64,000 nt of DNA from NCBI GenBank assembly GCA_910583545.1, contig CAJTXM010000003.1, positions 1-64,000 on the forward strand, read 5' to 3'. The position numbers were made by a program, and so were the translations under genes. Each line of letters opens with the position of its first letter. Position 1 is the stretch's first letter. The notes beneath the pieces are model-generated. The model had not been told where the DNA came from. It saw only the letters and a list, made by a program, of their open reading frames with translations, and made no database searches. This document shows, piece after piece, positions 1 through 8,407 of this stretch. The DNA is from an uncultured Christensenella sp. GTDB taxonomy: Bacteria; Bacillota; Clostridia; Christensenellales; Borkfalkiaceae.

Positions 1-101
1 TTAACTTCCTCCCTCGTTTCATCCTTTCTTTATTACTTTGCAGTTGTCAGGCTTTAAGCCGTGCACATTGCTTGCAGTAAGTGCGGGCGACGTGCTGTTA
101 T

Positions 102-177
102 TCCGCTTTAGCTCAGTCGGTAGAGCATGCGGCTGTTAACCGCAGTGTCGTTGGTTCAAGTCCAACAAGCGGAGCCA
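102..177 (+). tRNA. tRNA-Asn (anticodon GTT)
   Basis: A complete 76-nt cloverleaf. The acceptor strands at 102-108 and 167-173 pair perfectly, the D-arm has the usual TAGCTCAGTCGGTAGAGC core, the anticodon loop reads CTGTTAA, the T-loop reads GGTTCAAGTCC, and the discriminator G is followed by an encoded CCA at 175-177. The anticodon GTT gives asparagine. It sits one base before 5S rRNA, as expected at the distal end of an rRNA operon whose 16S/23S genes would lie before base 1. Confidence 0.96.
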
Positions 178-178
178 T

Positions 179-293
179 TCCGGTGGCGATAGCAACGAGG
201 ATCCACCTGTTCTCATTCCGAACACAGAAGTTAAGCTCGTTTACGCCGAAAGTAGTTGGGTATAATGCCCCGCAAGGATAGGTAGTTGCCGGA
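179..293 (+). rRNA. rrf: 5S ribosomal RNA
   Basis: A roughly 115-nt RNA with 5S hallmarks. The terminal helix 179-187/285-293 pairs with two G-U wobbles. The internal CCGAACACAGAAGTTAAGC block is the conserved loop B-C region, and a GTAGTTGGG loop-E-like block follows. It lies directly after tRNA-Asn and is followed by a strong terminator, so this is the end of an rRNA operon. Confidence 0.95.
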
Positions 294-347
294 TTTCAAC
301 AAAAATAGAGAGTACATTTGTACTCTCTGTTTTTGTTTATGTCAGTA
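280..347 (+). repeat. Direct repeat, copy 1: 5S 3' end plus terminator
   Basis: This 68-bp block covers the last 14 nt of 5S and the complete terminator. It recurs at 495-562 with the same length and few substitutions, mostly in the hairpin loop. Confidence 0.85.
301..336 (+). terminator. Terminator of the rRNA/tRNA operon
   Basis: Stem AGAGAGTAC (307-315) pairs with GTACTCTCT (320-328) around a 4-nt loop, followed by a T run. Its position 14 nt after 5S fits the operon terminator. Confidence 0.9.
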
Positions 348-494
348 TTTCTCTTGCGGGGCGCCCCGTAAGGACGAGGACGGGATTTCTCAGAACACGC
401 CTTGATTTGGCGTGTTATGCCGTCCGAGATGAGCAAACGCCTATGCCTGCGTTTGCGTTGACCGAGTTCGCCGTTGTCCATACGGCGAATGAGA

Positions 495-562
495 AGGTAG
501 TTGCCGGATTTCAACAAAAACAGAGAGTGCAAAAGTACTCTCTGTTTTTGTTTATGTCAGTA
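495..562 (+). repeat. Direct repeat, copy 2: duplicated 5S tail and terminator
   Basis: Second copy of the 280-347 block, offset by 215 bp. It keeps the GGTAGTTGCCGG 5S end and a working-looking hairpin (521-530/535-544) with a T run. The 147 bp between copies contain a fragment near 359-378 resembling the 5S GCCCCGCAAGGA segment and a good hairpin near 396-417, but no full 5S. The rest of the gene-free stretch up to the promoter at 712 shows nothing further. Confidence 0.8.
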
Positions 563-711
563 ATTCCATTTCGGGGAGTTTCATTAAAACAGTGTTTGTT
601 TTGCTCGGTTCTTTTTAATTTTGTTACAATTTATAAGTTTTTGACGGCTTTTTTGATATTTTCCATCAGGTGAACAGTTATTAAAACATTCTGTAAAATC
701 AATGATTTTAG

Positions 712-740
712 TTGCCAAAATGCAAAAAAAAGCGTATAAT
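712..740 (+). promoter_or_regulatory. Sigma-A promoter of the MDR dehydrogenase gene
   Basis: TTGCCA (712-717), 17-bp spacer, TATAAT (735-740). The ATG at 748 is only 7 nt after the -10 box and no Shine-Dalgarno precedes it, so the transcript would be leaderless. Confidence 0.75.
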
Positions 741-747
741 TTGATAT

Positions 748-1770
748 ATGGATAACTGGGTTTTAAAAGGAGTACGCAATCTTGTAAACGAGCCTGTCGA
801 GGCGATTGAAATTACGCCGACGCAGGTCAAAGTCAAGGTTACGCACGTTCTCGTTTCCAACTTTGACGCGCTCATCTTCAACGGCGACATCGCGGCGCAG
901 TTCCCGAAAACTATAGGAAGGTTCGCGGTGGGCATCGTCACGGAGGTCGGCGAACAGTGTTACGGCGTTAAAAAGGGCGACAGAGTTTACCTCGAATCGG
1001 CGGTTTCCTGCGGTGAATGTTTAAGTTGCAAGAGCGGTAAAAAGGATGATTGCAACGACATTAAGCTTGCCGGCAGGGATTTTGACGGATTTTTGAGGGA
1101 TTTCGTCGTGTGCGAATACACGCGCGTTTCGCCTCTGCCCGATTCCGTCGATAATTTGCAGGCTTTGTGCATAGAATACGTCGGCATTGCCGAAAATATC
1201 TATGATAAGCTCAACCTTTCGCAGGGACAGCGCGTTGCCGTCATCGGCGGAGATACGCTCGGAAACATAATCGCGCAGGTACTGCAATACCACAAAATAA
1301 TTCCTATCGTGATAGACAATACGCAGAGCAATCTTGACAAAGCGCGCACTAACGGAATTTATTACGCCTATTCTGCGGACGACGAAGTCGTATCCAACGT
1401 AATGGAGGCGACGAACGGAAATCTTTGCGATGCGGCGATATATTCGGCGAGTTCGCGTCTTCCCGCTTCCCTTGCGTCGAGGATAGTCGGCAAGCAGAAA
1501 TCAATCGTTTTAAGCGGTTTCACTTCGCTTCACAGCGCGATAGATTTAAGGGACGTACTCGAAAAAGATCTGCACGTTTTCGGTGTTACGAACGCCGCGA
1601 ACTATACCGATTCGGTCATAAATATGCTTGTGCACGGCGCGGTCAATATCGACAGTTTCGATAAGGAAATCGTCAATCAGTTCGACCCCGTCAAAATTCT
1701 CACCGATCTGAGCGAGAGAATAAGCGCGTCCAACAAGAGCAATTTAACCGTTTTGAAATTAATGTTTTAA
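748..1770 (+). CDS. MDR-family (zinc alcohol dehydrogenase-like) protein, catalytic zinc ligands missing
   Basis: A 340-residue medium-chain dehydrogenase/reductase: GroES-like N-terminal half, then a Rossmann half with a GGDTLG turn near residues 167-172. The structural-zinc knuckle is intact (C88, C91, C94, C102). The catalytic-zinc positions are not: the usual Cys near residue 37 is Ser in SNFD, and the usual GHE motif reads GRF at 57-59. It may use NAD(P)H without catalytic zinc, act on another substrate, or be non-catalytic. It stands alone behind its own promoter. The substrate is unknown. Confidence 0.85.
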   Translation: MDNWVLKGVRNLVNEPVEAIEITPTQVKVKVTHVLVSNFDALIFNGDIAAQFPKTIGRFAVGIVTEVGEQCYGVKKGDRVYLESAVSCGECLSCKSGKKDDCNDIKLAGRDFDGFLRDFVVCEYTRVSPLPDSVDNLQALCIEYVGIAENIYDKLNLSQGQRVAVIGGDTLGNIIAQVLQYHKIIPIVIDNTQSNLDKARTNGIYYAYSADDEVVSNVMEATNGNLCDAAIYSASSRLPASLASRIVGKQKSIVLSGFTSLHSAIDLRDVLEKDLHVFGVTNAANYTDSVINMLVHGAVNIDSFDKEIVNQFDPVKILTDLSERISASNKSNLTVLKLMF

Positions 1771-1988
1771 AGCTCGCGGATTTACTGACGTTCGTTCGAG
1801 CGATAGCGACGCTTTGCGCACCTTATTGTAAAAAGTTTCAGGTAATAAGGCGCAAAGGCGAAAGTATTCGCATCAAGGGGCGTGCGGCGCAGGGAAACCC
1901 TGCTTACGCCATATTAATTTTATATTTAAGTTTGATTTGCGGTAAGTTTTTCTATTGCTAACGCAATTAAGATACGTCGGTCAAGCAT

Positions 1989-3413
1989 TTGGCTTGCTTG
2001 TACATAGTGCGCAATTTATTTTCTTTGAATTTTTTATATTTAATACTGATTGCGGCTGAAATCGCCGCAATTATTTTTTTATGCTGGTGGCTTCCGTCCG
2101 CCCTTCCGCTTGCGGTCGGATTTATTGCGGTGTGGCTATCGGATATTTTCGCGGCGGTCGCAGTTTATTCGAGGGGAAACTCTCCGGAAATAAACTGTTC
2201 GCTCATTTTACTGATAATCGCTCTTCCGCTCGTCGGGGCGATGGGCTATCTTTTGTCGGCTTTCAAAAAACAGAGAAGAGGACTGCTCAAAGTCAAAGGC
2301 GCGGTGCGCTCGGACGGCTTCGGCGGAATTTGCGGTGCGCTGTGCGGAACGTGCAGCTGCGGATACGATAAGGCGGAATATTTCAAAAACGGAGAAGAAT
2401 TTTTTTCGCTTTTGTTCAAAGAGATAGAAAAGGCGGAAAAGTCGGTCTGCCTCGAATATTTTATCGTCGGAAGAGGTCAGATGTTCAACCGCCTGATTTC
2501 GGCAATACGCGTTGCCAGAAAAAACGGAGCGGAAGTAAAATTCATAATCGACGGTATCGGTTCGGCGTTCAAGACGGGCAGAAAAGAGATCAGGCTGCTG
2601 CGCTCGGCAGGGGTGGAGGTCAAGCTCTTTCACCGCCTCAAACCTCTGTTTTATACGGGTCTGAACAACCGCGACCACAGAAAAATCGCCGTCATAGACG
2701 ACAGGGTGGTGTTCACGGGCGGATACAATATCGGCGACGAATACGCAAACGTCGAAAGCCGTTTCGGGTACTGGAAGGACGCGGGCGTGGCTCTGTACGG
2801 CGGAGTTGCCGTGCTGTTCAAAGGAATGTTCCTCTCGGTGTGGAACAGGGGATATGAAACTGAAATTCCCGAAGGCGGAAAATACGTCTGCCAACCCTAC
2901 TACGACAGTCCTCCGTCGGTTTCGGGCGTGGCTGAAAATCTGTTCACTACGGCGATAAGTTCGGCAAGGGAGCGCGTACACGTCTTTACGCCGTATCTGT
3001 GCGCAGGCGAAAGGATAAATTCGGCGCTGACGCTCGCGGCTATGCGCGGAGTCGACGTAAGGATAATAATTCCGCATATTCCCGACAAAAAATACGCTTT
3101 CGAACTCACCAAATCATACGCCGCTGAACTGATAGAGGCAGGCGTCAAGGTTTACGAATACACCCCCGGATTTATGCACGCAAAGTGCCTGATCTGCGAC
3201 GGGGAGGCGTTTATAGGAACGCATAATTTCGATTTCCGTTCGCTGAGACTCAATTATGAATGCGGAGTTATCTTAAACGGTGAAATCTGCGAAACGGCGG
3301 ACAAAGATTTCTGGAACTGCGCCCGTCTTTCAAGTCCTTTCATCGTAAAACCCGCTTCGAGGACAAGACGCGTTTACAGGTTTTTTCTCAGGCTGTTCGC
3401 TCCGTTATTTTAG
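1989..3413 (+). CDS. cls: Cardiolipin synthase (phospholipase D family)
   Basis: Condenses two phosphatidylglycerols to cardiolipin at the membrane. N-terminal transmembrane helices (about residues 10-90) precede two PLD domains. Both HxKx4D catalytic motifs are present: NRDHRKIAVID near residue 232 and MHAKCLICDGEAFIGTHNFD near residue 396. The length of 474 residues is normal for Cls. The start is uncertain: the longest frame begins with TTG at 1989, GTG 2007 is in frame, and neither has a clear ribosome-binding site. Confidence 0.93.
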   Translation: MACLYIVRNLFSLNFLYLILIAAEIAAIIFLCWWLPSALPLAVGFIAVWLSDIFAAVAVYSRGNSPEINCSLILLIIALPLVGAMGYLLSAFKKQRRGLLKVKGAVRSDGFGGICGALCGTCSCGYDKAEYFKNGEEFFSLLFKEIEKAEKSVCLEYFIVGRGQMFNRLISAIRVARKNGAEVKFIIDGIGSAFKTGRKEIRLLRSAGVEVKLFHRLKPLFYTGLNNRDHRKIAVIDDRVVFTGGYNIGDEYANVESRFGYWKDAGVALYGGVAVLFKGMFLSVWNRGYETEIPEGGKYVCQPYYDSPPSVSGVAENLFTTAISSARERVHVFTPYLCAGERINSALTLAAMRGVDVRIIIPHIPDKKYAFELTKSYAAELIEAGVKVYEYTPGFMHAKCLICDGEAFIGTHNFDFRSLRLNYECGVILNGEICETADKDFWNCARLSSPFIVKPASRTRRVYRFFLRLFAPLF

Positions 3414-3421
3414 TTTATCCG

Positions 3422-3450
3422 TTGACAAAAATTTCCTGCTAATATATAAT
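3422..3450 (+). promoter_or_regulatory. Sigma-A promoter of the phosphodiesterase gene
   Basis: Consensus TTGACA (3422-3427), 17 bp, TATAAT (3445-3450). The start codon at 3457 follows the -10 box by 6 nt, implying leaderless or near-leaderless mRNA. Confidence 0.88.
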
Positions 3451-3456
3451 AACGGT

Positions 3457-4095
3457 ATGAAAATTCTAATTGCGTCCGATTTGCACGGCTCGGCTGAATA
3501 CTGCCGTCAGTTAATTGAAGCATTCAAAAGAGAGAACGCCGACAAACTTCTGCTTTTAGGCGATATACTGTACCACGGTCCGAGAAACGATCTGCCGGAG
3601 GAATATTCGCCCAAGTCTGTTTTAAATCAGCTTGAAACCGTCAAAGATAAAATTATCTGCGTACAGGGCAACTGCGACGCGGATATCGATACCCGTCTTT
3701 TGCCTTTCCCTGTTCTGCCGTCCTTCGGTGCGGTTTTTTCGGACGGGATAGAAATCTATTTCGCGCACGGGCATAACGCCGCGCCTCCTTTAAAAAAGGG
3801 CGACGTCTATTTAACAGGACACACTCACGTTCCCGTGAACGAGATGACGGACGGATATTACCACCTCAACCCCGGTTCGGTTTCACTGCCGAAAGAGGGC
3901 TCGGTACACGGTTACTTAGTTTACGAAAACCGCAGATTTATCTTCAAAAATCTTGACGGTACGGCTTACGACGAACTTGAAATAAAAGAAGAGGACGAGC
4001 CTTTAAGTGAAAGCGCTCCCGTCGTAAAACCTATGCCTGCGCCCGTCAGACGTCCGCAAATAGTACGAAGAAAAATAATCGTCAGAAGAAAATGA
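3457..4095 (+). CDS. yfcE: YfcE/MJ0936-type metallophosphoesterase
   Basis: A 212-residue calcineurin-like phosphodiesterase. The di-metal motifs occur in order: DLHG (residues 8-11), LLGD, GNCD, AHGH and GHTH. Family members hydrolyse phosphodiesters in vitro; the natural substrate is unclear. A basic proline-rich tail ending VRRKIIVRRK is extra to the usual fold and could bind nucleic acid or membrane. It is probably co-transcribed with the small membrane protein 16 nt downstream. Confidence 0.9.
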   Translation: MKILIASDLHGSAEYCRQLIEAFKRENADKLLLLGDILYHGPRNDLPEEYSPKSVLNQLETVKDKIICVQGNCDADIDTRLLPFPVLPSFGAVFSDGIEIYFAHGHNAAPPLKKGDVYLTGHTHVPVNEMTDGYYHLNPGSVSLPKEGSVHGYLVYENRRFIFKNLDGTAYDELEIKEEDEPLSESAPVVKPMPAPVRRPQIVRRKIIVRRK

Positions 4096-4111
4096 TTTAT
4101 CTCTAAAAATT

Positions 4112-4348
4112 ATGAAAAAGAAATTTAAAGTTTTATTTGCTGCTGTTTATTCCGTTATTATGATAATTGCCTTTTGTTTTTTATTCAGTAATAAAGAGTT
4201 ACTGAAAACGATAGGAAGCTATTTAGGTTTAGCAGGTTCGGCTTTGATGTTTATTTTTTATTTAACTTTGTATATTGTTGAAAAAAGAAATAAAAAACGG
4301 TTAAATAACGAAACTGAACAGGATAAGACTGATAATAATGATTATTAA
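4112..4348 (+). CDS. Small two-helix membrane protein
   Basis: 78 residues with two hydrophobic helices (about 6-27 and 35-57) and a charged Asn/Lys/Asp-rich tail. No family recognised. It follows the phosphodiesterase by 16 nt and ends just before a strong terminator, so it is the last gene of that short operon. Confidence 0.65.
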   Translation: MKKKFKVLFAAVYSVIMIIAFCFLFSNKELLKTIGSYLGLAGSALMFIFYLTLYIVEKRNKKRLNNETEQDKTDNNDY

Positions 4349-4353
4349 TACAT

Positions 4354-4391
4354 AAAAAACTCCGTCGGGAAAAATCCCGACGGAGTTTTTT
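4354..4391. terminator. Bidirectional terminator
   Basis: A 12-bp perfect stem (4359-4370/4375-4386) with an AAAA loop, an A run before it and a T run after it. It lies between convergent genes and serves both strands. Confidence 0.95.
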
Positions 4392-4397
4392 CTTCGA

Positions 4398-4628
4398 TTA
4401 TTCGCAGATAAGCTTGTTGAAAATCAACGTCCAGATAGCGTCGAGCCAGCCGATTACCACGCCGAAAATCGTTACAACGAGGCTGATAACAAGTCTGAGA
4501 GCTCCGCCCTTTTTAAGGAACGCAGACCATCTTACCAATACTTCCGTAATCCAGTTTACAAAAGGAATTAAAAGTAAAAGTACCTGAACAAGCTTGTTTT
4601 GCTTATGAAACCATTTATCCATCTTCAA
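4398..4628 (-). CDS. Small membrane protein, paralogue A
   Basis: 76 residues beginning MKMDKWFHKQNKLVQVLLLL, with two hydrophobic segments (about 14-36 and 45-70). It is clearly related to the product of 4742-4978 over its whole length (DKWF, LLIPFV.WI.E.LVR.S motifs), so the pair arose by tandem duplication. The function is unknown. A good ribosome-binding site (AAGGAGTG on the minus strand) precedes the start. Confidence 0.75.
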   Translation of the reverse strand: MKMDKWFHKQNKLVQVLLLLIPFVNWITEVLVRWSAFLKKGGALRLVISLVVTIFGVVIGWLDAIWTLIFNKLICE

Positions 4629-4652
4629 ACACTCCTTGTTTTTATTGATTAT

Positions 4653-4680
4653 ATTATATCACTTTCAATAGATTTGTCAA
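4653..4680 (-). promoter_or_regulatory. Promoter of small membrane protein A
   Basis: Minus strand: TTGACA (4675-4680), 16-bp spacer, TATAAT (4653-4658). Confidence 0.8.
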
Positions 4681-4705
4681 CAAAATGCGACAGAAAATAT
4701 AAACG

Positions 4706-4734
4706 AGCGGAACACACTTACAGTGTGTTCCGTT
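4706..4734 (-). terminator. Terminator-like hairpin after membrane protein B
   Basis: Perfect 10-bp stem 4708-4717/4723-4732 with a 5-nt loop, 8 nt beyond the stop of 4742-4978. The downstream minus-strand T content is only moderate. Confidence 0.7.
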
Positions 4735-4741
4735 ACCGTTT

Positions 4742-4978
4742 TTATGCAAGAATAAGATGTCCTTTAACTGCCAGATAGATAAGATCGATAAGGCAAAGGA
4801 ACCAGCCCCAGCCGAGCACAAGGAACAGAATGAATACGACCACGTGAACCGCACTCATCGTTCTGAGCATAACAGAAAGCCTTACAAGAAGCTCTACTAT
4901 CCATCCGACGAAAGGAATGATAAGCAAAATTACCTGCAAAAGCCTATCCTGACTGTTAAACCATTTATCAAAGTTCAT
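4742..4978 (-). CDS. Small membrane protein, paralogue B
   Basis: 78 residues with the same layout as paralogue A: an N-terminal FDKWFNSQDRLLQ amphipathic stretch, the LLIIPFVGWIVELLVR core helix, then a second long hydrophobic segment rich in Val/Phe/Trp. It has its own AAGGAGGGCGG ribosome-binding site and promoter. The function is unknown. Confidence 0.75.
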   Translation of the reverse strand: MNFDKWFNSQDRLLQVILLIIPFVGWIVELLVRLSVMLRTMSAVHVVVFILFLVLGWGWFLCLIDLIYLAVKGHLILA

Positions 4979-5016
4979 ACCGCCCTCCTTGAAAATAATT
5001 TTTTCTCTCTCCTATT

Positions 5017-5045
5017 ATATTAGCAACTTTACTTAGATATGTCAA
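5017..5045 (-). promoter_or_regulatory. Promoter of small membrane protein B
   Basis: Minus strand: TTGACA (5040-5045), 17-bp spacer, TAATAT (5017-5022). An overlapping TATAAT is present but would require a 20-bp spacer. Confidence 0.7.
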
Positions 5046-5107
5046 TCTGTTTCAAATTTTTTAAGTCCGGGGCGAAGAATAAATTTTTTTATCGGCTGTA
5101 AAATCAA

Positions 5108-5136
5108 TTGACTTAAAGATTTTATTCGTATATAAT
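5108..5136 (+). promoter_or_regulatory. Promoter of the rpmE - yqhQ/prmC - prfA operon
   Basis: TTGACT (5108-5113), 17 bp, TATAAT (5131-5136), about 38 bp before the L31 start. Confidence 0.88.
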
Positions 5137-5174
5137 TAACAAGTACGAAAAGACTAATAGCGAGGTGAACATAT

Positions 5175-5378
5175 ATGAAGCCCGAAATACATCCCGATTA
5201 TCACGAAGTTACGGTTGTATGCGCTTGCGGAGCTACGTTCAAGACCGGAACGACTAAAAAAGTTGAAACGATGAAAGTTGATATCTGCAACAAGTGCCAC
5301 CCTTTCTTCACCGGTAAGCAAAAGCTTGTGGATACAGGCGGCCGTGTAGACAAGTTCAAGAAAAGATACAATATCTAA
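5175..5378 (+). CDS. rpmE: 50S ribosomal protein L31 (zinc-binding type)
   Basis: 67 residues matching bL31: starts KPEIHPDY, has the zinc ligands of C+ type L31 (CACG near residues 16-19, CNKC near 37-40), and the conserved HPFFTGKQKLVDTGGRVDKF segment. The GAGGTG ribosome-binding site is well placed. It heads an operon with yqhQ/prmC and prfA, a common Firmicutes arrangement. Confidence 0.97.
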   Translation: MKPEIHPDYHEVTVVCACGATFKTGTTKKVETMKVDICNKCHPFFTGKQKLVDTGGRVDKFKKRYNI

Positions 5379-5428
5379 GAAATGCTGGCTCCAAATCTTT
5401 TGGAGCCACATATACTAAATAGGTAATT

Positions 5429-7258
5429 ATGTCTGAGAAAAAGCGTAAGAAAAACTGCACGTATGTCGGCGGACAGGCGGTGCTCGAAGGCGTTATGATG
5501 ATGGGTAAAACCTCAATGGCGACTGCGGTGCGCGATCCCGACGGCGAGATCCAGATAGAGGCCAAGCGAATAAAGAAGGGGCCTCATCTTTCGCGTGCAA
5601 CCAAAATCCCGTTCGTGCGCGGTACGGTAAACCTCGTGCTGTCGCTTGTAAGGGGCACGGGAACGCTTATGCGCTCAGCGGCTGTTTACGGCGAGGACGG
5701 TGAAGAGGCGGGAAGAATACAGAAATGGTTTGCCGAAAAGTTCAAAGTCAACGTTATGGATATAATTTCTATTATCTCCGTAATATTAGGCGTGGTTCTG
5801 GCTATCGGAATATTTATCTTCCTTCCGCAGTTTTTAGTCGGGCTTTTGGGCAAGGTGTCGCCCATTAACGAAACCCACTGGGCTTATTACGTTTTGTTGG
5901 GCGTATTGAAACTTATAATATTCATAGGTTATCTATCGCTTATATTGTTGATGAAAGATATCCGCAGGCTGTATATGTACCACGGCGCGGAACACAAGAC
6001 CATCAACGCTTTCGAGTGCGGAGTGGAATTGACTCCCGAAAAGGTGAAAGAATGTTCGCGTATTCACGACAGATGCGGAACGTCGTTCCTGTTCATAGTC
6101 CTGTTCATCAACATCGTAGTAATCTCTGCTGTAAACTGGGCGTTCTTTACCTACGTCGCTCCCGACGTCACCAACAGAGTGGCAAGGTTCTTCATCAAGT
6201 TCGTAATAGAGCTTGTTTTGCTTCCGCTCATTGCCGGAATATCCTACGAGGTTTTGAAATTCCTTGCTAAGTTCGACAATAAATTCGTGAACTTTTTCAA
6301 GGCCCCCGGCAAGCTGTTGCAGAAAACTCTGACTACCAGAGAGCCGGACGAGGAAATGATTTCGGTTGCGATAGAGGCGTTCAAAAAAGTTCTTGAAATG
6401 GACGCGGACGCAACCGTCCCCGAAACCGAGTTTGTCACAAGCGGAATACTTTCAAAGATGCTGACGGCAACGAAGGAGAAGTTCAGACGGGAACAGATAG
6501 ACGAAAGCGACGCCGAATGGATATATTCTATAGCGCTCGGTGTCAAGCGCGAAAATCTTAAAAACGAGCGGATAATAACTTCCTACGAAAGTAAAAAGAT
6601 AAATAAAATAGTCACCGAAAGACTGACGGGAAGACCGCTTTGGTATATAATAGGCGACACCGAATTCAACGGCTGTAAAATCAAAGTCGACGAAAGGGCG
6701 CTTATTCCCCGTCCCGAAACCGAGATACTTGCCGACTATGCGGTTAAGTCTATAGAAGAGGGCGACAAGGTTTTAGACCTCTGCACGGGTTCGGGCTGTA
6801 TCGCGGTATCAATTGCCAAGAACTGTCTGCCTAAGCGCGTATCGGTCACGGCGTCGGATCTCTCGGACGCGGCGATTATGCTTGCAAAGGAAAACGCAAG
6901 GTACAACAGCGTTTCCATTGACTTCGTCCAGAGCGATTTGTTCACTAACGTTCACGGCAGATATAATCTTATCGTCTGCAATCCTCCGTATATAAAGAGT
7001 TCGGATATTCCCAACCTCCAGCGCGAAGTCAAAAATTTCGAACCGAAGATAGCTTTGGACGGGGGCGACGACGGGCTCGATTTTTACAGGCGCATATCAA
7101 AGAGCATAAGAAGTTATCTTGCAAAGGACGGTATTCTGCTTCTCGAATGCGGTGAAGGTCAGGCTGAAGAAATTTTAAAACTCTTCGAAAAGCGCGATTA
7201 CGCGATGGTAATGAAAGATTTGAGCGGTGTTGACAGATTTATTAAGATTGCATTTTAG
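5429..7258 (+). CDS. prmC: YqhQ (DUF1385) - PrmC fusion: membrane protein plus release-factor glutamine methyltransferase
   Basis: One 609-residue frame encodes two normally separate proteins. Residues 1 to about 310 are DUF1385/YqhQ: the GGQAVLEGVMM motif near 14-24, several transmembrane helices, and the YHGAEHKTINAFE motif near 188-200. Residues about 325-609 are PrmC/HemK: an N-terminal helical substrate domain, SAM-binding DLCTGSGCIAVSIA, and the catalytic NPPY of N5-glutamine methyltransferases. PrmC methylates the GGQ glutamine of release factors, and RF1 is encoded 73 bp downstream. The fusion would place PrmC at the membrane. Confidence 0.93.
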   Translation: MSEKKRKKNCTYVGGQAVLEGVMMMGKTSMATAVRDPDGEIQIEAKRIKKGPHLSRATKIPFVRGTVNLVLSLVRGTGTLMRSAAVYGEDGEEAGRIQKWFAEKFKVNVMDIISIISVILGVVLAIGIFIFLPQFLVGLLGKVSPINETHWAYYVLLGVLKLIIFIGYLSLILLMKDIRRLYMYHGAEHKTINAFECGVELTPEKVKECSRIHDRCGTSFLFIVLFINIVVISAVNWAFFTYVAPDVTNRVARFFIKFVIELVLLPLIAGISYEVLKFLAKFDNKFVNFFKAPGKLLQKTLTTREPDEEMISVAIEAFKKVLEMDADATVPETEFVTSGILSKMLTATKEKFRREQIDESDAEWIYSIALGVKRENLKNERIITSYESKKINKIVTERLTGRPLWYIIGDTEFNGCKIKVDERALIPRPETEILADYAVKSIEEGDKVLDLCTGSGCIAVSIAKNCLPKRVSVTASDLSDAAIMLAKENARYNSVSIDFVQSDLFTNVHGRYNLIVCNPPYIKSSDIPNLQREVKNFEPKIALDGGDDGLDFYRRISKSIRSYLAKDGILLLECGEGQAEEILKLFEKRDYAMVMKDLSGVDRFIKIAF

Positions 7259-7330
7259 TGAAGTTTTGTAAATTTGGTTAAAAGTAAAAATTTGCGTCGG
7301 TAATCGGCGCAAATTTGTTTATAGGTTTTT

Positions 7331-8407
7331 ATGGAAAAATTTTTGATTAAGCTTCAGGATATTTACGAACGCTATAAAGAGCTTTCGGCGAAACTCAGCG
7401 ACGCGGACGTTATCGCCGATACCGCGCTGTGGACAAAGACCGCCAAAGAACAGGCGGAAATAACCGAAGTTTCTCAGCTCTACGAAGAGTATCTTTCGGT
7501 TATGAACAGGCTTAAACAAGCCGACGCAGGAATAAGGGAGGAGAGCGATCCCGAAATGCGTGAGCTGTTTTTATCCGAAATAGAGGAGTGTTCCGCTTCG
7601 GCCGAAAAGCTCAAAGAAGAATTGAAAATTGCGCTTCTGCCCAAGGACAAAAACGACGACAGGAACTGTATCGTCGAAATAAGGGGAGGAGCAGGCGGTG
7701 ACGAAGCCGCTCTTTTCGCGTACGAGCTTTACAGAATGTATTTAAACTACTGCGAAAGGCACCGACTCAAAGTAGAACTCGTCGACATAAACGAAACCGA
7801 ACTCGGCGGTATTAAGGAAGTAGTGTTCAACGTAAACGGAAAAGACGCCTATAAACAGCTCAAATTCGAGAGCGGCGTTCACCGCGTTCAGCGTGTTCCC
7901 GAAACCGAATCGCAGGGCAGAATACACACGTCCACCGCTACGGTCGCCGTGCTTCCCGAAGCCGAGGACGTAGAAGTGGAGATAAAGGACGAAGACATCC
8001 GTATCGACGTATACCGCTCGTCCGGCGCAGGCGGTCAGAAGGTCAATAAGACCGAGACGGCTATAAGAATTACGCATTTCCCGACGGGGCTTGTCGTCAC
8101 CTGTCAGGACGAGAGGAGCCAGCTTAAAAACAAGGACAAGGCTTTCAAAGTGCTTCGCTCGCGCCTCTATGACTATTACAGCACGCAGAACCGCGCAAAT
8201 TACGACGAGCACAGAAAAAGTCTTGTCGGACGCGGTGACAGAAGCGAACGCATCCGCACCTATAACTTTCCGCAGGGCAGAGTAACCGACCACAGAATCG
8301 GATTGTCGCTGTATTCGCTCGACACATTCATAATGGGCGATATCGGGGAAATGACAGAGGCGTTGACTGTTGCAGAGAGGGAGGCTCAGCTCGCAGGCGA
8401 AGAGTAG
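7331..8407 (+). CDS. prfA: Peptide chain release factor 1
   Basis: 358 residues, normal RF1 length. It contains the GGQ peptidyl-hydrolysis motif (SSGAGGQKVNKTETAIR), the EIRGGAGGDEA block, and the ESQGRIHTSTATVAVLPE segment. RF1 reads UAA/UAG stops. It lies directly after prmC, its modifying enzyme. A loose hairpin (7288-7296/7308-7316) sits in the gap and could be a weak attenuator. Confidence 0.97.
   Translation: MEKFLIKLQDIYERYKELSAKLSDADVIADTALWTKTAKEQAEITEVSQLYEEYLSVMNRLKQADAGIREESDPEMRELFLSEIEECSASAEKLKEELKIALLPKDKNDDRNCIVEIRGGAGGDEAALFAYELYRMYLNYCERHRLKVELVDINETELGGIKEVVFNVNGKDAYKQLKFESGVHRVQRVPETESQGRIHTSTATVAVLPEAEDVEVEIKDEDIRIDVYRSSGAGGQKVNKTETAIRITHFPTGLVVTCQDERSQLKNKDKAFKVLRSRLYDYYSTQNRANYDEHRKSLVGRGDRSERIRTYNFPQGRVTDHRIGLSLYSLDTFIMGDIGEMTEALTVAEREAQLAGEE

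Noticed and set aside
2208..3077. 289-codon minus-strand frame
   Set aside because: Lies entirely within cls, has Arg-rich shadow composition, no start signals.
5383..5407. Terminator between rpmE and yqhQ/prmC
   Set aside because: Good stem but no T run; more likely an intercistronic hairpin affecting mRNA stability.
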